Source: Prochloron sp. SP5CPC1 (GTDB lineage Bacteria > Cyanobacteriota > Cyanobacteriia > Cyanobacteriales > Prochloraceae). From it: a DNA stretch of 5,372 nt. Below the pieces are notes generated by a model, which saw only the letters and a list, made by a program, of their open reading frames with translations, was not told where the DNA came from and ran no database searches. The stretch covers positions 1,803 through 7,174 of the forward strand of contig JACONB010000150.1 in assembly GCA_014323965.1 (NCBI GenBank), read 5' to 3'. The translations under genes and the position numbers were made by a program. Numbering within the stretch: the first letter of the stretch is position 1; each line of letters starts with the position of its first letter. This document shows positions 1 to 5,183 of this stretch, in pieces.

Positions 1-1411
1 CCATCCAAATCGGTTGAATGCCCAAGAATAAAATGAATGCCACTAAGACAAAAGCAGGGATATGTTCGGACCACAATACCCGAGGCAATTTACCTAACTG
101 CACCGTCAGGCGACCGAAAAAGACCTTGTTCACCATCAATAAGAAATAGACAGCGGTTAAACCGGTTCCCACCAAACAGAAAAGAGTTTGCACTGGATAG
201 ATGGGGAAACTGGCGCGAAAAACGAGAAACTCCGCCACAAAGCCCACCATTCCCGGTATCCCAGCACTAGCCATGACTCCGAGAATGGTTAAACTACCGG
301 TTATAGGCAAACCCCGTTCTGGGTTCAGCAGTCCTCGCAACACATTCACATCCCGAGAGCCTGTTTTTTTATAAACCAAACCCACCACCAGAAAGAGGAG
401 AGCGGAAATCAAACCGTGTCCAATCATTTGAAAGATAGACGCTAGAATACTCAGACGAGTAGTAGCAGCAGTGGCTAAGAGAATATAGGCCATGTGAGCA
501 ATGGAAGAGTAGGCTACTACCCGTTTCATGTCTTGTTGAGCAATAGCGCAAGAGGCTCCGTACAAAGCACTAACTGCTGCTAAGGTAGCTAACCAAGGTG
601 CAAATACAACCCATGCATTAAGGAACAAGCCCACACCAAACCGCACTAGACCGTAAGTTCCCAATTTCAAGAGTACCCCTGCTAGTAGCACCGAAATTGG
701 CGTGGAGGCTTCCACATGAGCGTCTGGTAACCAGGTATGAAAGGGAAAAATGGGAATTTTAATGAATAAACCCACCAACAGTGTCCCCAGTAGGACCATT
801 TGCAGGGTTAAAGGCAGGTTGTGATTGCGTAAAAGTTCGTAATCAAAGCTGGAAGCGCCGCTAAACCAAACTAGTCCCAAGAAAGATGCTAGCACTAAAA
901 TGCCGGAAAGAGCCGTATAAAGGAGAAACTTCATCGCTGCATAGCCCCGACGTGCTCCACCCCAAATGGCAATTAAAAAATACAAGGGAATGATTTCCAG
1001 TTCGTAAAACAGGAAAAACAGCAGCAAATTTTGCGCCAGAAAAGCCCCAGCAGCTCCAGCAGAAAGGAGCAAGAGCATGGCATAATAAAATCTGGGTCTG
1101 GAAATGGATTTATCGCTGGCGAGAATGGCGATCGCCGTCAGCAGGCTATTTAAAAAGAGTAAGGACAGGGACAGTCCATCTAAACCGAGATTATAGTTCA
1201 ACCCCAGGAATTCAATCCAGGGAATGAATTCAGGGAACTGTATTTGGTTGACCATGGGGTCAAATTCTATGGCCAAGAACCCATTCCAAATCACTACGCT
1301 CAAAGCGATGATTAAAGCTAATGTGCGGGAACGAGCCGATTTTATCGACCATGGCCAAAATCCAATCACAACTGCACCTAATATGGGCACCCAGATAAAG
1401 GCACTAAGCAT
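1..1411 (-). CDS. ndhD4: NAD(P)H-quinone oxidoreductase chain 4 (NdhD, NdhD4-type), 3' end outside window
   Basis: This is an antiporter-like membrane subunit (NuoM/Mrp family) of cyanobacterial NDH-1, acting in the distal proton-pumping arm in the thylakoid membrane. The frame is open for 470 codons from the ATG at 1411 down to base 1 and continues beyond the window; full NdhD proteins are about 500 residues. Visible family hallmarks are Glu137 in FYELEIIPLY (the TM5 glutamate), Lys218 and His225 in FIKIPIFPFHTWLPDAHVEAS, Lys249 in LLKLGTYG, DMKRVVAYSSIAHM at 294-307, His332, and Glu394 in GFVAEF (the equivalent of NuoM TM12 Glu). Hydrophobic segments run throughout. The start fits the usual short N-terminus MLSAFIWVPILGA; the other nearby ATG (1419) is out of frame, and the Shine-Dalgarno is weak. 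The assignment to D4 rather than D3 or D1 rests on the neighbouring ndhF and the divergent ccmK, so the family is certain and the paralogue number is inferred. Confidence 0.93.
   Translation of the reverse strand, partial: MLSAFIWVPILGAVVIGFWPWSIKSARSRTLALIIALSVVIWNGFLAIEFDPMVNQIQFPEFIPWIEFLGLNYNLGLDGLSLSLLFLNSLLTAIAILASDKSISRPRFYYAMLLLLSAGAAGAFLAQNLLLFFLFYELEIIPLYFLIAIWGGARRGYAAMKFLLYTALSGILVLASFLGLVWFSGASSFDYELLRNHNLPLTLQMVLLGTLLVGLFIKIPIFPFHTWLPDAHVEASTPISVLLAGVLLKLGTYGLVRFGVGLFLNAWVVFAPWLATLAAVSALYGASCAIAQQDMKRVVAYSSIAHMAYILLATAATTRLSILASIFQMIGHGLISALLFLVVGLVYKKTGSRDVNVLRGLLNPERGLPITGSLTILGVMASAGIPGMVGFVAEFLVFRASFPIYPVQTLFCLVGTGLTAVYFLLMVNKVFFGRLTVQLGKLPRVLWSEHIPAFVLVAFILFLGIQPIWM
1128..1135. 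repeat. HIP1 octamer GCGATCGC
   Basis: A perfect copy of the highly iterated palindrome GCGATCGC, abundant in many cyanobacterial genomes, lies inside ndhD. It supports a cyanobacterial source. No local function is implied. Confidence 0.8.
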
Positions 1412-1433
1412 ATTTTCATCTTATTTTACTTTT

Positions 1434-1508
1434 TTATATCAACACGCAACAGGTATCGATATCGATGGCGACAATTTTACCATCATTACCTTGCTTGAGA
1501 TTCTTCAT
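1434..1508 (-). pseudogene. relic of an 88-residue-protein gene (24-codon remnant)
   Basis: A short open frame of 24 residues (ATG at 1508, TAA at 1434-1436) contains KQGNDGKIVAIDID. This nearly repeats EQGNHGKIVAIDID, residues 30-43 of the intact gene at 1921-2187. At DNA level 1455-1496 matches 2059-2100 at 38 of 42 positions by my count, with 24 identical bases in a row. Similarity stops abruptly afterwards (TCCVLI then stop). The N-terminal 30 residues and C-terminal half of the family are absent. I read it as a degraded second copy, now only 22 nt upstream of ndhD, where it also forms part of the ndhD leader. It could instead be a translated short peptide, but no good ribosome binding site precedes it. 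Confidence 0.6.
1455..1496 (-). repeat. direct repeat copy 1 (with 2059-2100)
   Basis: A 42-base block is shared in the same orientation with 2059-2100, with 38 matches by hand count including a 24-base identical core. The copies are 604 bases apart and flank the protease gene. The repeat reflects a duplicated piece of the small 88-residue-protein gene rather than a mobile-element terminus. Confidence 0.75.
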
Positions 1509-1535
1509 CTTTTGATATAACTCAAGAATGTGAGA

Positions 1536-1916
1536 TCAACTCAAACTTTTCAATGATTGGATTGCAACCGTACCGCCCTCAATCGCATCAAGTTGGATCC
1601 GATAGCCATAGAGCAAACTCATACCCACCAAGGGAGATGTCTCCGATTCATTAATATCAATTTGCTGTAATTCTCCGTCCCAGATGACAAAGCCACGGTA
1701 CACATCAAAAATACAGGTGCTTCCATCTCCTAATGTTCCCTGTTCACGTCTATAAGCACTTAGGTTGAGGTTCATCAGCACTGAAAAAGGCAAAGTCAAA
1801 AATCCTGTGAATCCTGTATCAATGACAGCATCAATCCTTTGCCTTTGTGAACCTGCATTGCCTACCACCAGTCGAATTGTCGCCTCGCAGTTTTTATCAA
1901 CAATTCCATACATCAT
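1536..1916 (-). CDS. clan AA (retropepsin-like) aspartic protease, 126 aa
   Basis: A small soluble protein of the single-domain retropepsin-like aspartic protease group, which works as a dimer with one catalytic Asp per subunit. The active-site motif is AVIDTGFTGFLTLP at residues 30-43, with catalytic Asp33-Thr34-Gly35. LGDGS at 62-66 is in the flap position, and PLVGMSLL at 95-102 carries the hydrophobic-hydrophobic-Gly motif of the fold. There is no signal peptide or membrane segment, so a cytoplasmic location is expected. The start is ATG at 1916 (a second ATG follows at once, at 1913). It lies four bases after the stop of the 88-residue gene, has no clear Shine-Dalgarno, and is probably translationally coupled to it. 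I recall this protease with the same upstream partner in many cyanobacterial genomes. Its substrate is unknown to me, and a stability or toxin-antitoxin-like role is only a guess. Confidence 0.85.
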   Translation of the reverse strand: MMYGIVDKNCEATIRLVVGNAGSQRQRIDAVIDTGFTGFLTLPFSVLMNLNLSAYRREQGTLGDGSTCIFDVYRGFVIWDGELQQIDINESETSPLVGMSLLYGYRIQLDAIEGGTVAIQSLKSLS

Positions 1917-1920
1917 AGCG

Positions 1921-2187
1921 TTACAGCAGACGACCTACACCAAAGCGATGAACTCCCTTATGTCCAATGCGAACGCACCAGATTTGAGCATCTGGGTACC
2001 GCTCTAGCAATCGATCCGAAGCAGTAATCGTATCCTCAGCAAGTTCAAAGGCTAAGGAATCGATATCGATGGCGACAATTTTCCCATGATTACCCTGCTC
2101 GATTTGGGGGCGCACCTGAGATTCATAAATCTCATTGCCGAGCCTTGCAAATTCCTCTTTACTATAGCGCAGTGGCTGAACTTTCAT
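1921..2187 (-). CDS. conserved cyanobacterial protein of unknown function, 88 aa, partner of the aspartic protease
   Basis: I recognise the sequence type but no function: small conserved cyanobacterial proteins encoded directly before a clan AA aspartic protease. Features are YSKEEFARLGNEIYESQVRP (N-terminal, probably helical), then GNHGKIVAIDID (32-43), EDTITASDRLLERYPDAQIW (51-70, probably a helix) and VRIGHKGVHRFG (72-83), with no membrane segment. The open frame extends upstream to 2247, but I choose ATG 2187. It has GAGGG seven bases upstream, and the upstream codons (SAKQVKIEGSSRNEGKP) look non-coding and overlap the truncated antitoxin. The stop is four bases before the protease start, so the two form a tight pair. 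The core is repeated in the relic at 1434-1508. An antitoxin-like or substrate/regulator role for the protease is possible but unproven. Confidence 0.8.
   Translation of the reverse strand: MKVQPLRYSKEEFARLGNEIYESQVRPQIEQGNHGKIVAIDIDSLAFELAEDTITASDRLLERYPDAQIWCVRIGHKGVHRFGVGRLL
2059..2100 (-). repeat. direct repeat copy 2 (with 1455-1496)
   Basis: This is the copy inside the intact 88-residue gene, encoding about EQGNHGKIVAIDID. Copy 1 lies in the relic upstream of ndhD. Recombination between the two would remove 604 bases including the whole protease gene. Confidence 0.75.
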
Positions 2188-2194
2188 AGGTTTA

Positions 2195-2199
2195 CCCTC
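2195..2199 (-). promoter_or_regulatory. ribosome binding site deciding the start of the 88-aa gene
   Basis: GAGGG on the minus strand lies seven bases before ATG 2187. The upstream in-frame ATGs at 2247 and 2244 have no comparable site. This supports the shorter 88-residue product. Confidence 0.6.
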
Positions 2200-2221
2200 A
2201 TTGCGACTTGACCCTTCTATT

Positions 2222-2359
2222 TTAACCTGTTTCGCCGACTTCATCAATGAGATCGTCTAGCCATTGCACAAGCTGTTCATAGCCCGCTTCGTCATGAGGT
2301 ACAACCAAATTTTTGGCAAAAGGTCGCCATGCTTTCTCAGTTTCAACAACACTCAGCAT
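2222..2359 (-). pseudogene. truncated HigA-like (COG5499-type) antitoxin, N-terminal fragment
   Basis: A 45-codon frame reads MLSVVETEKAWRPF, then KNLVVPHDEAGYEQLVQWLDDLIDEVGE, then TG and stop. From memory, the pattern 'VPHDEAGYEQLVQWLDDLIDEVGE' matches the start of HigA-like antitoxins in cyanobacteria, where it normally continues DE-HPLASLMEVIGxLIE-YE and a helix-turn-helix. That continuation is missing in all frames here, and the sequence passes straight into the leader of the 88-residue gene. It retains GGGAG five bases before ATG 2359, so it could still be translated. No HigB-type toxin gene lies upstream; that place is taken by the GC-rich membrane gene, whose last 17 bases overlap this start. 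It is best read as a broken antitoxin. The family call is from pattern memory only. Confidence 0.55.
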
Positions 2360-2753
2360 TTCTACTCCCGTTTGATCTTGAGTATGAGATCCACAGTGAG
2401 ACTACGGACAAAGCCCCTGCAAAGAGTTCCATTATGATCGGAATGTAACCGAATCCTCCCATAAGGCCGCCTCCAGTTGCGGCGCGGCGCTCTGCCGCAC
2501 GCAAAGCGGAGAGTCCGAAAGTAATCAATAAAACGGCGAACGGGAGGAGCACGAAATGTGTGATACGAAGCGCCCTAAGTATTTTTATGTTTGGGTTCCA
2601 GAGCCTAAAGCCAAGAATCCCTAGCCAGATCAGTCCGGGCAGGACCGGCACGGACAGGACGCTGAAGAACATGGAAATGGGTAGCAGGATGACAGCGACG
2701 ACACAATGAGCTACGCCAAGCAAAGCGAGCGACGTACGGACGGTCCATTTCAT
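2343..2753 (-). CDS. four-helix integral membrane protein of unknown function, 136 aa
   Basis: I do not recognise the family. Four hydrophobic segments can be seen at about residues 7-30, 32-50, 62-84 and 102-124. A charged stretch ALRAAERRAATGGG (83-96) and a glycine-rich loop (94-102) lie between the third and fourth. The tail is short and polar (SRSNGSRNAECC). The start is secure: ATG 2753 has a strong AAGGAG seven bases upstream. The gene lies 50 bases after the ndhF stop and is probably co-transcribed with it. GC content is about 54% by my count over 2461-2760, against about 42-50% in sampled lines of ndhF and the protease, and GCG/CGG-rich codons are frequent. This suggests acquisition from another lineage. 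The last codons overlap the start of the truncated antitoxin, so the true C-terminus of the donor protein may have been altered. A cytoplasmic-membrane location is inferred. Confidence 0.75.
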   Translation of the reverse strand: MKWTVRTSLALLGVAHCVVAVILLPISMFFSVLSVPVLPGLIWLGILGFRLWNPNIKILRALRITHFVLLPFAVLLITFGLSALRAAERRAATGGGLMGGFGYIPIIMELFAGALSVVSLWISYSRSNGSRNAECC

Positions 2754-2760
2754 TAGATGT

Positions 2761-2766
2761 CTCCTT
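2761..2766 (-). promoter_or_regulatory. strong Shine-Dalgarno for the 136-aa membrane gene
   Basis: AAGGAG on the minus strand, seven bases before ATG 2753, is the best ribosome binding site in the window. It fixes the start and argues that the gene is expressed rather than a chance frame. Confidence 0.7.
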
Positions 2767-2803
2767 TTGTGGAAGCATATCTCTTTGTTGCTTTTAATTT
2801 ATT

Positions 2804-4714
2804 TTACATTACTTTTTTATTAATTATGTTATACCAATAGTCAATTACTACAGACCAATGACCTGTAGCCACAGACCAAACCAAGAGGAAACTCACCCCT
2901 AGGAGAATGGTCAGGACATAAAATTGTCCCTGACCGGAAACGTTATATTTAAGGCTCTGACCGCTAAAAACTGTTGTGAGTCCTGCCAAATTCACCACTG
3001 CGTCCACTCCATAACGGTCGAACCAAGAGGTCAACTTGGATAAAGTAGCCACTGCCCAGACAACGGTAAAGTTATAGACTTTGTCTATATAGAAGTCATA
3101 AGCCAGCAAATCTTGCAAAAAGCGCAAGTAAAATTGAGTCGGTCTTGCCCAGAGCCTTCCCAACTTCATGGTTGCTCCCACTATGAAACCCACAAAGCTG
3201 CTGGTGACAATTAAGGGCAGGGCGAACTTACCCAGCAAAGCGCCACTTTCTTGGGTAAACTCAGTTGGAGTGAGCCAAAATTGCCATCGGTGTACAACCA
3301 ATGGTAAGAGCAAGGTAATAACTATTAAAGCTACCATGGGCACTGCCATAGGCCAAGGAGCCTCCACTGCCCTGCGGGTTTTGGCTTGTGGTTCTTCGAG
3401 AAAAACTAGGCGAAAAACCCGGGTTAAATTTAGGGCTGTGAGAGCGTTCACCGCCAGCAAAATCAGCACCAGCCAGGAACTTACGTCCCAAAACCCATTC
3501 ACCCAGCGGTTCATAGTCCAAAAGGTACCTAGGGGCAGTAGGGCCACTAATCCCGCTGAACCGATAATAAAAGCCATGGAGGTAGCGGGCATTCGGGACC
3601 ACAAACCGCCCATTTCCGTAATATTCTGATTGTTGGTAGCCAGAATAATGGAACCCACACCAGTGAATAAGAGGGTTTTGGCAATGGCATGGGTTAGGAG
3701 CAATAAGAGAGCAATATCTATTTGCTGTAGTCCCACGGCAATGAAGACTAACCCCAAGAAAGCGCTGGTGGAATGGGAGAGAGCCCGTTTAATGTCGATT
3801 TGAGCTACAGCCACTAAAGAAGCACCGATAGCCGTCACCGTACCGATAACAATCAAAGCATCGCTGGATACTGGGGAGAGGGTGAAAACCGGTTCCAGTT
3901 TAATCAAAACGTAAGCTCCCACTGATACTACCACGGAATTCCGCATCAGGGAAGCGGGGTTGGGGGCTTCCATGGCTTCGTCCAGCCAAAGGTTGAGGGG
4001 AAATTGAGCACATTTACCGGTGGGACCAGCAATTAAGGATAAGCCCAATAAAGCTGCTCCCAGGGGTGGTAAGGGGGACTCGGCTGCCCAAGTTTCTAAC
4101 TCGCTGAAGGTAAATCCTGCTCCGTAACTGGATAGGGTGACAATACCCATCAGCAGCAATATATCTCCCACCCGTTTGGTTAAAAAAGCATCTCTGGCTG
4201 CGGATACCACCAAAGGTTGAGCGTACCAAAATCCCACGAGCAAATAAGTGGAGAAAGTGAGTATTTCCAGGAGCATGTAACTCAAAACCAGAGAATCACT
4301 GATGGCAATTCCTCCCAAAGCAGCCTCGAAAAAGCCCATGAGCATGTAGAATCGTGCCAATGACCAGTCTTTTTCCATGTACCCGAGGGCGTAAATTTGC
4401 GCCAGCAGACTGATACCAGTGACTAATTCCAAGGCTCCCAGGTTAACTGGGGAGATTTCGATGGCTAGGGGTAACTCCAGAAACGCGACTTTTAGCCAAG
4501 GGAAGATTAACTGTTGGGGTGGTTGGTTCCAAATCTGGGTAAAAGCGATGGAGGAGTGGACGAAGCCCACAAGAGTCATGAAGAGGTTAAAGTATGCCGC
4601 CGGTCGCGGACCTGTTCGCCGCACTATCCCTATAGACCAAGGGATGGTAAAAAGAGCGCCCATCAAGCCATAGAAAGGTACAAACCAACAGGTCTGGAGG
4701 AGAAAATCACTCAT
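2804..4714 (-). CDS. ndhF4: NAD(P)H-quinone oxidoreductase chain 5 (NdhF, NdhF4-type, CO2-uptake NDH-1)
   Basis: A 636-residue NuoL/NdhF-family antiporter-like subunit at the distal end of the NDH-1 membrane arm. It has about fifteen hydrophobic segments. Landmarks are Glu150 in LLEILTFSTYLLVGFW (TM5 glutamate), TKRVGD at 179-184, Lys234 in GPTGKCAQFPLNLWLDEAMEAP, DIKRALSHSTSAFLG at 307-321, and His342/Lys346 in THAIAKTLLF. The start MSDFLLQTCWFVPFYGLMGA and the 'RRTGPRPAAYFNLFMT' segment match what I recall of NdhF4 (NDH-1MS', low-affinity, constitutive CO2 uptake with CupB) rather than respiratory NdhF1. Divergence from ccmK and a downstream ndhD agree with this. The usual TM12 lysine of the family appears replaced (GTFWTMNRW, Met401). 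The ATG at 4714 follows an AAGGG at about nine bases. The function of F4 complexes is to hydrate CO2 to bicarbonate, coupled to electron flow and proton pumping in the thylakoid. The F4 versus F3 label is the less certain part. Confidence 0.93.
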   Translation of the reverse strand: MSDFLLQTCWFVPFYGLMGALFTIPWSIGIVRRTGPRPAAYFNLFMTLVGFVHSSIAFTQIWNQPPQQLIFPWLKVAFLELPLAIEISPVNLGALELVTGISLLAQIYALGYMEKDWSLARFYMLMGFFEAALGGIAISDSLVLSYMLLEILTFSTYLLVGFWYAQPLVVSAARDAFLTKRVGDILLLMGIVTLSSYGAGFTFSELETWAAESPLPPLGAALLGLSLIAGPTGKCAQFPLNLWLDEAMEAPNPASLMRNSVVVSVGAYVLIKLEPVFTLSPVSSDALIVIGTVTAIGASLVAVAQIDIKRALSHSTSAFLGLVFIAVGLQQIDIALLLLLTHAIAKTLLFTGVGSIILATNNQNITEMGGLWSRMPATSMAFIIGSAGLVALLPLGTFWTMNRWVNGFWDVSSWLVLILLAVNALTALNLTRVFRLVFLEEPQAKTRRAVEAPWPMAVPMVALIVITLLLPLVVHRWQFWLTPTEFTQESGALLGKFALPLIVTSSFVGFIVGATMKLGRLWARPTQFYLRFLQDLLAYDFYIDKVYNFTVVWAVATLSKLTSWFDRYGVDAVVNLAGLTTVFSGQSLKYNVSGQGQFYVLTILLGVSFLLVWSVATGHWSVVIDYWYNIINKKVM

Positions 4715-4730
4715 CTATAAATGCCCTTAT

Positions 4731-4759
4731 TTTGTACAACATTAGCTTCATTAAGTCAA
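4731..4759 (-). promoter_or_regulatory. candidate sigma70-type promoter for ndhF4
   Basis: On the minus strand TTGACT (4759-4754, 5 of 6 to TTGACA) is followed after exactly 17 bases by TACAAA (4736-4731, 4 of 6 to TATAAT). Transcription would start near 4724, giving a very short leader of about ten bases before ATG 4714. The hexamers and spacing are seen directly; activity is inferred. Confidence 0.45.
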
Positions 4760-4890
4760 GGAATCCTGGAGTCATATTTTCTTATCCTTTTAGTATTTGT
4801 CAAGTATTTTTACCTAGTCTTATTGCGTTTGCCCAAGGAAGCTGATCCCCGGTATAAGGACAGTTTATCTTACCGTCAAGAACCTCTGGA

Positions 4891-4898
4891 GCGATCGC
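4891..4898. repeat. HIP1 octamer GCGATCGC
   Basis: A second perfect HIP1 palindrome, here in the ndhF4/ccmK intergenic region. It is a cyanobacterial genomic signature with no specific local role evident. Confidence 0.8.
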
Positions 4899-4982
4899 CT
4901 AGGATAACTTTCAATATAAGGGTTTTACTCATCAGCCTCCCTATTGTAAGACTCAGTATGAAGAAATTATAAAACAGGACAC

Positions 4983-4999
4983 CCCTCCCAGGAAGAGGG
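4983..4999. repeat. short inverted repeat / hairpin CCCTC-N7-GAGGG
   Basis: Five-base GC-rich arms with a seven-base loop; an alternative pairing is CTCCC with GGGAG at 4985-5001. No T-tract follows directly on either strand, so it is not a convincing intrinsic terminator. It may be a leader hairpin or a chance repeat. Confidence 0.35.
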
Positions 5000-5014
5000 A
5001 GCAAATTATAGTAT

Positions 5015-5039
5015 TGATTAGGGGCATTTACCTCAATCA
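5015..5039. promoter_or_regulatory. imperfect dyad upstream of ccmK
   Basis: TGATTAGG and CCTCAATCA face each other across eight bases, complementary apart from one extra C. The size suits a LysR-type dimer site, and carbon-uptake genes are often controlled by such regulators (CmpR, NdhR/CcmR). The match to a known operator is not strong enough to name one. Confidence 0.25.
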
Positions 5040-5072
5040 TTAAGTTTTGTGAACTAATCCATTAATAATAAT

Positions 5073-5089
5073 CAAGATAGATTATCTTG
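5073..5089. promoter_or_regulatory. 17-bp palindrome CAAGATA-GAT-TATCTTG, candidate operator
   Basis: Seven-base perfect arms around a three-base centre lie about 95 bases before the ccmK ATG. Part of it (GATAGATT, 5076-5083) is also complementary to AATCTATC at 5101-5108, so two mutually exclusive foldings are possible in a transcript. It could be a dimeric repressor/activator site or an mRNA hairpin. Neither can be decided from the sequence. Confidence 0.4.
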
Positions 5090-5183
5090 TCAAAGGTGTC
5101 AATCTATCCTAGAGTGATTATTGAGACTGATAAACTGGCAGCAGCTTGTCAATTTTCTAATGATTTAGAGGAAATCCAAAAAA

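Larger units (their letters stand above)
4715..5183. promoter_or_regulatory. divergent intergenic region ndhF4 / ccmK
   Basis: These 469 bases separate divergently transcribed ndhF and ccmK and hold no convincing gene. They are AT-rich with several symmetric elements: a hairpin at 4983-4999, an imperfect dyad TGATTAGG...CCTCAATCA at 5015-5039, and a 17-base palindrome at 5073-5089. A promoter-like pair faces ndhF. For ccmK I see TATAGT at 5007-5012 without a matching -35, so its promoter is not placed. The long ccmK leader is compatible with transcriptional control of carboxysome genes, but no regulator site can be named with confidence. Confidence 0.6.

Noticed and set aside
1224..1520. Plus-strand open frame over the ndhD start and relic
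   Set aside because: It is antisense to ndhD and the relic, has no recognisable protein features, and is best explained as a shadow.
1765..2007. Plus-strand 80-codon frame over the protease gene
   Set aside because: It is antisense to the clearly recognisable DTG protease, so it is a shadow.
2772..2794. Possible terminator hairpin after ndhF (AAGCA / TGCTT)
   Set aside because: It has only five pairs, an 11-base loop and no following T-run, and a strong ribosome site for the next gene follows at once.
2343..2803. Integron cassette with an attC site around the membrane gene
   Set aside because: A GC-rich orphan with its own ribosome site suggested a cassette, but I found no paired RYYYAAC/GTTRRRY core sites or attC-like symmetric structure.
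1412..2803. Insertion sequence or transposon carrying the accessory genes
   Set aside because: I saw no transposase, terminal inverted repeats or target duplication. The only repeat is a duplicated coding fragment.
3168..3629. 153-codon plus-strand open frame inside ndhF
   Set aside because: It lies antisense to strongly conserved NdhF coding sequence, is low-complexity and basic, and has no ribosome binding site. It is a shadow frame.
4721..4972. 83-codon plus-strand frame with a hydrophobic start, just outside ndhF
   Set aside because: It has no Shine-Dalgarno, overlaps the ndhF promoter candidate, and shows no family resemblance. It is probably chance in an AT-rich intergenic region.
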